Positions 1-4,435 of a DNA stretch of 5,269 bases are shown piece after piece. This stretch comes from Candidatus Puniceispirillum sp. GTDB taxonomy: Bacteria > Pseudomonadota > Alphaproteobacteria > Puniceispirillales > Puniceispirillaceae. The translations under genes and the position numbers were made by a program. The DNA lies in the NCBI GenBank assembly GCA_016780525.1, contig JADHLR010000112.1:1-5269 (forward strand). The letters run 5' to 3'. The notes under the pieces are model-generated. The model was given only the letters and a program-made list of their open reading frames with translations, made no database searches and was not told the origin of the DNA. Each line of letters begins with the position of its first letter. Position 1 is the stretch's first letter.

Positions 1-31
1 ATACCCATTGCCGGTTCATTTACCCCCCGCT

Positions 32-40
32 TTATGCACA
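32..40 (+). promoter_or_regulatory. DnaA box, exact consensus
   Basis: TTATGCACA matches the DnaA-box consensus TTATNCACA at every defined position. It is the leftmost of the box cluster and the only exact match. Binding of DnaA is inferred from sequence alone. Confidence 0.6.
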
Positions 41-116
41 ATTATTGTTCCTTTTTCGACTGCAAAATCAGTAGGGTAGATTTTATCCCCGGATTTCTGG
101 CAATTATGTTTTGCAC

Positions 117-134
117 TTATCCACCTGTGATTAA
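117..134. promoter_or_regulatory. Two back-to-back DnaA boxes, opposite orientation
   Basis: TTATCCACC (117-125, plus) abuts TGTGATTAA (126-134), which is TTAATCACA on the minus strand. Each differs from TTATNCACA at one base. The two 9-mers touch with no spacer, giving a tail-to-tail pair of high-affinity-like sites. Confidence 0.55.
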
Positions 135-146
135 AAAACCTGTCTA

Positions 147-155
147 GGTGCATAA
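147..155 (-). promoter_or_regulatory. DnaA box, one mismatch
   Basis: GGTGCATAA on the plus strand is TTATGCACC on the minus strand, differing from TTATNCACA only at the last base. It lies 12 bases beyond the back-to-back pair and has the same orientation as the second box of that pair. Confidence 0.5.
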
Positions 156-204
156 CATAAATCTATACGCTGTGCGGCGAAAACAATCCCCATTGCGGGT
201 GTTG

Positions 205-213
205 ATATACACA
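205..213 (+). promoter_or_regulatory. DnaA-box-like site at the edge of the 12-mer array
   Basis: ATATACACA differs from TTATNCACA only at the first base. It ends one base before the first 12-bp repeat unit. In many bacterial origins a DnaA box sits immediately beside the region that is unwound, so the position is suggestive, but the site is among the weaker ones. Confidence 0.4.
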
Positions 214-214
214 T

Positions 215-286
215 GGTTTTAAACTGGGTTTTAATTTGGGTTTCACACTAGGCTTCACCCCGGGCTTCACCCCCGGTTTCATCTTG
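215..286. repeat. Six-unit 12-bp tandem repeat in the origin-like region
   Basis: Six contiguous 12-bp units run without gaps: GGTTTTAAACTG, GGTTTTAATTTG, GGTTTCACACTA, GGCTTCACCCCG, GGCTTCACCCCC, GGTTTCATCTTG. Unit positions 1, 2, 4, 5 and 7 are invariant (GG.TT.A), and position 287 starts another GGT before the pattern decays. The first two units are T/A-rich and the fourth and fifth are C-rich. The array lies between the DnaA-box cluster and the first gene, where an unwinding element or initiator iterons would be expected. The repeat is directly visible; its role is inference. It also keeps a reading frame open on the minus strand (280-282 ATG to 163-165 stop). Confidence 0.9.
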
Positions 287-359
287 GTCAGACGGCAGAT
301 GTCATAAAACTAGATGAAACAGGTGGCAAATCTTCTCAATCTGGCCTACATCTTGGGTT

Positions 360-1187
360 ATGACTGCGCAACAAACATTGCATATTCATCTTGTATCTGA
401 TTCTACAGGCGAGACTGTGCATCAGGTGGCACGTGCCTGTGTTGCGCAATTTCCAAATGTCACAACGGTTGAGCATGTCTGGACGCTGGTGCGTTCCGAG
501 GCGCATCTTCATGCCCTATGCGCCGGGCTTGACCGAAATCCCGGCATATTACTGATGAGCATCGTGAATGATGAAATGCGTGACAAAATTCTGGCTGAAT
601 GCCGGTCACGTGGTATTCCGGCGGTTTCTGTACTCGATCCTGTGGTGCATTTACTTGGCCGCGTTCTTGGCCAGACAACACAAAATTTACCGGGCGGTCA
701 ACGACGCCTGAATACGGCTTATTTTGACCGGATCGCGGCTGTTGATTTTGCTGTCAGCCATGATGATGGCATGAATATGGGACAGCTGGAACAGGCTGAT
801 ATTCTTCTTGTCGGGGTATCGCGTACATCAAAAACACCAACCTCTATGTATTTGGCGCACCGCGGCTATAAAGTTGCAAATTATGCGCTGGTGCCACAGG
901 TGCCATTTCCACTGCATTATCTTGATGGTTTAAATCTGCTTGTGGTTGGCTTGACCAACGACCCTAAAAGACTGAGTCAAATTCGCCGAACACGGCAAAT
1001 GGCAATGGCGGATACAGATAATGTAACCTATGTGGATGTCGATCAAATTACCGAAGAGGTGCGTCATGGCCGTCGGTTATTTTCCGAGCAAAACTGGCCG
1101 GTCATTGACGTCACCCGCCGTTCGGTTGAAGAAACCGCGGCGGCGGTTATCCAGCTACATACAAATTGGCAAGAATCACAGACATGA
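360..1187 (+). CDS. Pyruvate, phosphate dikinase regulatory protein (bifunctional kinase/Pi-dependent phosphorylase)
   Basis: This is a cytosolic enzyme of the DUF299/PpsR family. Such proteins inactivate pyruvate, phosphate dikinase (or PEP synthetase) by ADP-dependent threonine phosphorylation and restore it by phosphate-dependent dephosphorylation, so they set flux between pyruvate and PEP. The 275-residue length is normal. The start matches the family (IHLVSDSTGET at residues 9-19), followed by HDDG at 134-137, the P-loop-like GVSRTSKTP at 152-160 and DVTRRSVEETAA at 250-261. SRTSKT, rather than the SRCGKT of the enterobacterial PEP-synthetase type, favours PPDK as partner; no ppdK gene is in view. 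The ATG at 360 is the first possible start after an in-frame stop at 315-317. No clear Shine-Dalgarno sequence precedes it. It is the first gene of the operon, and its stop overlaps the next gene's ATG. Homologues flank oriC in Caulobacter and Rickettsia. Confidence 0.93.
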   Translation: MTAQQTLHIHLVSDSTGETVHQVARACVAQFPNVTTVEHVWTLVRSEAHLHALCAGLDRNPGILLMSIVNDEMRDKILAECRSRGIPAVSVLDPVVHLLGRVLGQTTQNLPGGQRRLNTAYFDRIAAVDFAVSHDDGMNMGQLEQADILLVGVSRTSKTPTSMYLAHRGYKVANYALVPQVPFPLHYLDGLNLLVVGLTNDPKRLSQIRRTRQMAMADTDNVTYVDVDQITEEVRHGRRLFSEQNWPVIDVTRRSVEETAAAVIQLHTNWQESQT

Positions 1188-1849
1188 CGGCGATCGATAC
1201 TGCACCATTTCTGGGATTGCCGCATGCCACCATCACATTGGCGTCGGCAAGTGTGACCAGACAGAATATTCTGCGCGCGGCCGGCGTTGATTTTAACGTG
1301 GCGCCAACGGCTATAGACGAGGCACGCGTGCGGGCCGATGCGCAGGCTGGTGATATGGCGGCAGATGAAATCGCTGTGCTTTTGGCATTTTTAAAAGCCC
1401 AGGCGGCGTCGCAGATTCTGCTGCCTACCCAGTCACCAACCAATTCTTCCTATATTATTGGCTGTGATCAGCTATTGCTGATTGATGATCATATCATGGC
1501 CAAGCCTGAATCGCTGACAGAGGCAAAACAGCAATTACTGATGCTTGCCGGGAAACAACATGAATTACTATCCGCCATTATCCTGATACGCGATGGACAG
1601 CGTATCTGGCATCATCTCGGGCGCGCCGCGCTGACCATGCGTAAATTTGATGATGCGTTCGCCGATGCCTATATCCGGCGGGTTGGCGAGGCGACATTAT
1701 GGTCACCGGGTGCCTATCAAATTGAATCTGTTGGATCGTCGCTATTTGCCCGTATTGATGGTGATCATTTCGATATTTTAGGACTGCCGCTTTTACCTTT
1801 ACTGGGCATCCTGCATGAACATGGGTTGCGCCCGTTGGAACCGGTCTGA
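1184..1849 (+). CDS. maf: Maf-family nucleotide pyrophosphatase
   Basis: Maf/YceF proteins hydrolyse non-canonical or modified nucleoside triphosphates to monophosphates in the cytosol (house-cleaning; some members are linked to septum formation). With the ATG at 1184 the product is 221 residues. It shows the N-terminal SxSxxR substrate loop (residues 21-26), the catalytic GCDQ (Asp95), AKP at 106-108 in place of the common GKP, LAGKQH at 121-126, and GAYQIES...ILGLPLLPL at 176-206. The DQ rather than DT form resembles the YceF branch (7-methyl-GTP-type) more than the dTTP/UTP YhdE branch; substrate assignment from this is tentative. The ATG overlaps the preceding stop as ATGA, implying translational coupling, so I prefer it to a TTG at 1166. 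Its own stop overlaps the coaE start as TGATG. Confidence 0.9.
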   Translation: MTAIDTAPFLGLPHATITLASASVTRQNILRAAGVDFNVAPTAIDEARVRADAQAGDMAADEIAVLLAFLKAQAASQILLPTQSPTNSSYIIGCDQLLLIDDHIMAKPESLTEAKQQLLMLAGKQHELLSAIILIRDGQRIWHHLGRAALTMRKFDDAFADAYIRRVGEATLWSPGAYQIESVGSSLFARIDGDHFDILGLPLLPLLGILHEHGLRPLEPV

Positions 1850-2490
1850 TGATTATCATTGGTCTGACAGGAAGCGTCGCTTCGGGTAAATCAACAGTGG
1901 CGGGCTGGATAGCTGAACGCGGGATAGCGGTACATGATGCCGATTCTGCGGTGCATAGTCTGCTGGCGGCAGATGGAGCGGCTGTTCCCGACATTATTGC
2001 CAGATTTGGAACGTCAGTGCTTGCCGATGATGGTGGCATTGACCGGAAAAAACTGGGCAATCATGTGTTTGAACATCCACAAGACCGAAAAATTCTTGAA
2101 TCTATTTTACATCCGATGGTACGGCAGCATCGCGATCAGTTTCTGGTCGATCATCGACGGCTTGGCAGTAAAATCGTGGTGCTTGATGTGCCGCTGTTAT
2201 TTGAGACCGGTGGTGATGCGCTGTGCGATTATGTGATCGTTGTCCATGCCGGCGAAGATACCATCCGGCGGCGCGCGCTAGCCCGCCCCGGAATGACCGA
2301 AAATAAACTGGCCGGCATTTTAAAAACCCAAATGCCGGCCAGTGAAAAATGCCAGCGTGCGGATTTTGTGCTGGACACAGATCTTCCGCCAGACGTGACG
2401 CAACAGCATTTATATTCCTGGCTGGATGATATGCCGCTAGATTCAGATGATTCAAACCCCGATATGTCAAAAGGTAACGATGATGCGTGA
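1849..2490 (+). CDS. coaE: Dephospho-CoA kinase
   Basis: CoaE phosphorylates the 3'-hydroxyl of dephospho-CoA with ATP, the final step of coenzyme A synthesis. The 213-residue product has a Walker A loop GLTGSVASGKST (residues 5-16), DAD at 30-32, the LHPMV segment at 87-91, the DVPLLFE substrate/lid segment at 113-119 and the alphaproteobacterial-type RPGMTENKLAGIL...QMP..EK at 146-167, followed by RADFVLDT (170-177). Cys168 follows EK where Arg is common. After the core, a short acidic tail (DSDDSNPDMSKGNDDA) extends the protein; its codons carry the ribosome-binding site and start of dnaQ. The ATG overlaps maf's TGA by one base. The usual aroE neighbour upstream is absent. A 14-bp perfect hairpin lies inside the gene at 2307-2343. 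Confidence 0.96.
   Translation: MIIIGLTGSVASGKSTVAGWIAERGIAVHDADSAVHSLLAADGAAVPDIIARFGTSVLADDGGIDRKKLGNHVFEHPQDRKILESILHPMVRQHRDQFLVDHRRLGSKIVVLDVPLLFETGGDALCDYVIVVHAGEDTIRRRALARPGMTENKLAGILKTQMPASEKCQRADFVLDTDLPPDVTQQHLYSWLDDMPLDSDDSNPDMSKGNDDA
2307..2343. repeat. Perfect 14-bp inverted repeat with 9-base loop inside coaE
   Basis: ACTGGCCGGCATTT (2307-2320) is followed after nine bases by its exact reverse complement AAATGCCGGCCAGT (2330-2343). The stem is GC-rich in its outer half. On the plus strand no T-run follows. On the minus strand the hairpin is followed by TTATTTTC, resembling an intrinsic terminator for antisense transcripts. The sequence also encodes the conserved LAGIL...QMPAS part of CoaE, so coincidence with coding constraint is possible. 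Confidence 0.85.
2471..2475 (+). promoter_or_regulatory. Ribosome binding site that decides the dnaQ start
   Basis: AAGGT precedes two adjacent ATG codons at 2480 and 2483, leaving four and seven bases. It lies within the last codons of coaE and supports a start here rather than at the more distant ATG 2447, which has no such site. Confidence 0.6.
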
Positions 2491-3199
2491 AATTGTGCTT
2501 GATACAGAAACCACCGGGATCAACCCGCGTGATGGACACCGGATTATCGAGATTGGTGCGCTGGAACTGATGCATCATTTGCCGACTGGCAAACAGTTAC
2601 ATATTTATATCAATCCTGAACGTGAGATTGATCAGGGCGCGGTCGCGGTGCATGGCCTGACCAGTGAATTTCTGAGTGACAAACCGGTATTTGCCAGCAT
2701 CGTTGATGAATTTTTAGAATTTATCGGTGATGCGCCGCTGGTCATCCATAATGCCAGTTTTGATATGGGGTTTATCAATGCCGAGCTGGAAAAAATACAA
2801 CGGCCGGTTTTGCCGATGGATCGTGCCATTGATACATTGACGATGGCGCGCAGAAAATTCCCCGGCGCTCAGGCTAACCTTGATGCATTATGCCGCCGCT
2901 TTGAAATCAATAACAGCCATCGTGATTTACATGGTGCATTGATTGATGCTGATTTGCTGGCTGGTGTCTATATCGAATTGCTCGGTGGCCGACAGCCGGG
3001 CTTATCGCTTGCGACCGACGTCAACAGCCAGCGCCAGACAAGTCCAAAAAATTCTGATGCGCCAGCTGGCACCCTGACCATCGACAGCCCACCAGCACAG
3101 ACGCGGCCAATCCGCCCACATGCACCAACCGCTGAAGAACAGGCGGCACATGAGGCGTTTATCGCAAAACTAGACGACCCGATTTGGCTTAAATCTTAA
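2483..3199 (+). CDS. dnaQ: DNA polymerase III epsilon subunit (3'-5' proofreading exonuclease)
   Basis: DnaQ removes mismatched bases during replication as part of the polymerase III core. The 238-residue product shows all DEDDh exonuclease motifs: Exo I DTETTG (Asp7, Glu9), Exo II HNASFD (Asp94) and Exo III H150-x4-D155. QPGLSL (171-176), right after the exonuclease domain, aligns with the beta-clamp-binding motif position of E. coli epsilon. A Pro/Ala/Thr-rich flexible linker (about 180-218) leads to the C-terminal AHEAFIAKL...IWL segment that in alphaproteobacteria is expected to contact the alpha subunit. The start at 2483 gives the family-typical MREIVLDTETTG; ATG 2480 would add one Met. 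It overlaps coaE by 8 bases, so it is co-transcribed and probably translationally coupled. Its stop shares bases with the stop of secB on the other strand. Confidence 0.96.
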   Translation: MREIVLDTETTGINPRDGHRIIEIGALELMHHLPTGKQLHIYINPEREIDQGAVAVHGLTSEFLSDKPVFASIVDEFLEFIGDAPLVIHNASFDMGFINAELEKIQRPVLPMDRAIDTLTMARRKFPGAQANLDALCRRFEINNSHRDLHGALIDADLLAGVYIELLGGRQPGLSLATDVNSQRQTSPKNSDAPAGTLTIDSPPAQTRPIRPHAPTAEEQAAHEAFIAKLDDPIWLKS

Positions 3200-3744
3200 T
3201 TTGCCGGTTTTTCTGCCGCGGCGGCTGCTTGTCGTTCCAGATTATGTTTGTATACAGCGACGAAATCGACAGGCTGAATATTTAACGGCATAAAGCCACC
3301 ATCACGGGTCGCATCCGATATCAGTGCCCGGGCAAATGGAAACAATAACCGCGGTGCTTCAATCATAATCAAGGGGTTTATGTCGTCACCTGTTACCCCT
3401 TGCGGTGACACCAACCCGGCATAGGTCAGATCGACAAGAAACATGGGCGTTTCGGCAACAACCGCTTTGGCACCCAGATTCAATACCACTTCATATTGGT
3501 TTTCACCAATCAGCTTTGCACCCACACTGACACTGATCTCTACATCGGGTTGCCCAAGATTTTCGGTCAGAACTTTTGGTGCATTTGGATTTTCAAATGA
3601 GAAATCCTTGACATATTGCGCATGCACAACAAGCTGACGGTCAGAAGTTGGCTGGGCATTGGCTGATTCGCCCTTTGATGCGTCTTTTGATGCGCCCTTT
3701 GATGCGTCAGTGTCGGTCTTGGCAGTCGTGTCTTTTTTGGCCAT
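3196..3744 (-). CDS. secB: Protein-export chaperone SecB
   Basis: SecB is a tetrameric cytosolic chaperone that holds precursor proteins unfolded and hands them to SecA for Sec-dependent export. The core (about residues 37-170 of 182) shows VKDFSFENPNAP, YEVVLNL, FLVDLTYAGLV, IMIEAPRLLFPFARALISD and TRDGGFMPLNIQPVDFVAVY, all diagnostic. The first 36 residues are a low-complexity Lys/Asp/Ala/Ser/Thr stretch, longer than usual for SecB, built partly from a tandem DASK/GASK repeat encoded by a 12-bp DNA repeat. The ATG at 3744 has AAGGA at a good distance (3754-3758), so the extension is likely translated. The gene lies 30 bases after fxsA in the same direction and probably shares its transcript. 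Its stop overlaps that of dnaQ. Confidence 0.97.
   Translation of the reverse strand: MAKKDTTAKTDTDASKGASKDASKGESANAQPTSDRQLVVHAQYVKDFSFENPNAPKVLTENLGQPDVEISVSVGAKLIGENQYEVVLNLGAKAVVAETPMFLVDLTYAGLVSPQGVTGDDINPLIMIEAPRLLFPFARALISDATRDGGFMPLNIQPVDFVAVYKHNLERQAAAAAEKPAN
3674..3706. repeat. 12-bp tandem repeat in the 5' end of secB
   Basis: TTTGATGCG recurs at 3674-3682, 3686-3694 and 3698-3706, a 12-bp period. The longer CCCTTTGATGCGTC is exact at 3671-3684 and 3695-3708, 24 bp apart. Read on the minus strand it encodes DASK-GASK-DASK in the disordered N-terminal extension of SecB. It looks like a small minisatellite and could vary in copy number between strains. Confidence 0.85.
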
Positions 3745-3753
3745 GATGGATAT

Positions 3754-3758
3754 TCCTT
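3754..3758 (-). promoter_or_regulatory. Ribosome binding site of secB
   Basis: On the minus strand AAGGA lies nine bases before the ATG at 3742-3744. It fixes the start of SecB upstream of the low-complexity extension, rather than at an internal codon nearer the conserved core. Confidence 0.6.
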
Positions 3759-3774
3759 ATCAATTGGTTGGTCT

Positions 3775-4275
3775 CTATTCGTTGTTCAAACGGTTTTTTC
3801 TGGGCGTATGTTCGGTCACATCACCCTCAATGATATCGTCATCTTCAGCATATGAATGTGGTGTTTGCGCGCCAAATCCAGATTGGCCGCCAACATGAAC
3901 AAAGCCTTTAAACCGATTATTGGCGACGAGATGATGTAAAATCCACGCCCCGGCGATGGTACGCAACCCCGGAACGAATAATAATACACCAACAGCATCA
4001 GTGACATAACCTGGTATCAGCATCAAAATACCGCCAACAGCCAAGGATACACTATCGGCGATTGAGCCAACCGGTGCGTGGCCCTGTGCCAGATCGGTGC
4101 GAATCCGTGCCATTACGGCTTTGCCCTGACCTTTGAGCAGCGACAATCCGATAATGGCGGTAACAAAAACACCAAGCAGCGTCAGCAAACCGCCAATTTC
4201 ACCACCAATAAAGATGAAAGCGGACATTTCCGCCCATCCCCATAAAATAAAAATGAAAAGGAAAAAAAGTCCCAT
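3775..4275 (-). CDS. fxsA: FxsA-family inner membrane protein
   Basis: FxsA is a small cytoplasmic-membrane protein named for easing F-plasmid exclusion of phage T7 when overexpressed; its normal role is unknown. The 166-residue product has hydrophobic segments at about residues 2-23, 27-48 and 75-101. The order and motifs fit the family: an N-terminal WAEMSAFIFIGGEIG segment, TAIIGLSLLKGQG (39-51) and the hallmark GGILMLIPGYVTD...FVPGLR (81-105). The soluble tail ends in a hydrophilic stretch with DDDIIEGDVTE (145-155), a form common in alphaproteobacterial members. Only weak ribosome-binding sequence precedes the ATG at 4275. It is the first gene of a minus-strand pair with secB and faces away from the Tim44-like gene across a divergent intergenic region. 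Confidence 0.92.
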   Translation of the reverse strand: MGLFFLFIFILWGWAEMSAFIFIGGEIGGLLTLLGVFVTAIIGLSLLKGQGKAVMARIRTDLAQGHAPVGSIADSVSLAVGGILMLIPGYVTDAVGVLLFVPGLRTIAGAWILHHLVANNRFKGFVHVGGQSGFGAQTPHSYAEDDDIIEGDVTEHTPRKNRLNNE

Positions 4276-4363
4276 AGATGTGTTAAGATCCCTGATTAAC
4301 GATTTTTGGCATATCTATTTTCGCTGCCATCTGGATTTCACCACGCACATATGCCATCTATAG

Positions 4364-4396
4364 TTAAACATCATTAAACATCGTTACAATGATGTT
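4364..4396. repeat. Paired 10-bp direct repeats running into a 20-bp imperfect palindrome
   Basis: TTAAACATCA (4364-4373) is followed at once by TTAAACATCG (4374-4383). The second copy also forms the left arm of an imperfect palindrome, AACATC at 4377-4382 and GATGTT at 4391-4396, with 16 of 20 bases symmetric over 4377-4396. The 10-bp period would place copies on one face of the helix, as in an operator. It lies just upstream of the Tim44-like gene and overlaps a possible -10 element. Protein binding is inferred. Confidence 0.55.
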
Positions 4397-4424
4397 CGTG
4401 ACATTCGGATGCAAACTCGGACAT

Positions 4425-4430
4425 AGGGGG
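4425..4430 (+). promoter_or_regulatory. Ribosome binding site supporting a TTG start
   Basis: AGGGGG lies five bases before the TTG at 4436. It is the strongest ribosome-binding sequence in the window and supports use of this non-ATG start for the Tim44-like gene. Confidence 0.65.
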
Positions 4431-4435
4431 ATAAT

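Larger units (their letters stand above)
1..359. other. Candidate chromosomal replication origin (oriC), intergenic
   Basis: This stretch has no convincing protein gene. It contains one exact match to the DnaA-box consensus TTATNCACA (32-40) and four sites with one mismatch (117-125, 126-134 minus, 147-155 minus, 205-213), plus a weaker TTATCCCCG at 83-91. By rough calculation, chance would give well under one such site in this length on both strands. A T-rich start leads into a six-unit 12-bp tandem array at 215-286. The next gene is the PPDK-regulator homologue which, in Caulobacter and Rickettsia, lies directly beside oriC (known gene order, recalled). hemE, the usual gene on the far side, would be outside the window and is not seen. 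That this is the working origin is inference. The alternative is an ordinary promoter region with DnaA-regulated sites. Confidence 0.6.
4276..4435. promoter_or_regulatory. Divergent promoter region between fxsA and the Tim44-like gene
   Basis: These 160 bases separate two genes that point away from each other, so promoters for both should lie here. Candidate -10 elements for the plus strand are TATAGT (4359-4364) and TACAAT (4385-4390), each one base from TATAAT, but no convincing -35 partner is at standard spacing. Two small repeat structures are visible: GTTAA-N9-TTAAC (4282-4300), close to fxsA, and a direct-repeat/palindrome cluster at 4364-4396. No regulator can be named. Confidence 0.5.

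Noticed and set aside
34..147. A 37-codon plus-strand frame in the origin-like region
   Set aside because: No ribosome-binding site, no recognisable sequence features, and it runs through the DnaA boxes; best explained as chance.
195..207. IHF site near TTGATA
   Set aside because: The remaining consensus positions (YAA four bases upstream on this strand) do not match.
219..234. CtrA-type TTAA pair in the array
   Set aside because: The two TTAA are separated by 8 bases, set by the 12-bp period, not the 7 of the CtrA consensus. No GANTC methylation site was found in 1-359 either.
215..286. CRISPR array
   Set aside because: The 12-bp units are contiguous, with no spacers and no cas genes nearby.
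1166..1183. Upstream TTG start for maf
   Set aside because: It adds six residues with no family match and no ribosome-binding site; the ATG at 1184 gives the classic ATGA overlap with the preceding stop.
2447..2482. Upstream ATG start for dnaQ
   Set aside because: The added residues lie outside the conserved DnaQ N-terminus; AAGGT at 2471-2475 points to 2480/2483.
3443..3637. Plus-strand open frame opposite secB
   Set aside because: It is antisense to a well-supported SecB core and has no recognisable motif.
3745..3774. Terminator between fxsA and secB
   Set aside because: The 30-base gap shows no stem-loop or T-run; it contains the secB ribosome-binding site, which favours co-transcription.
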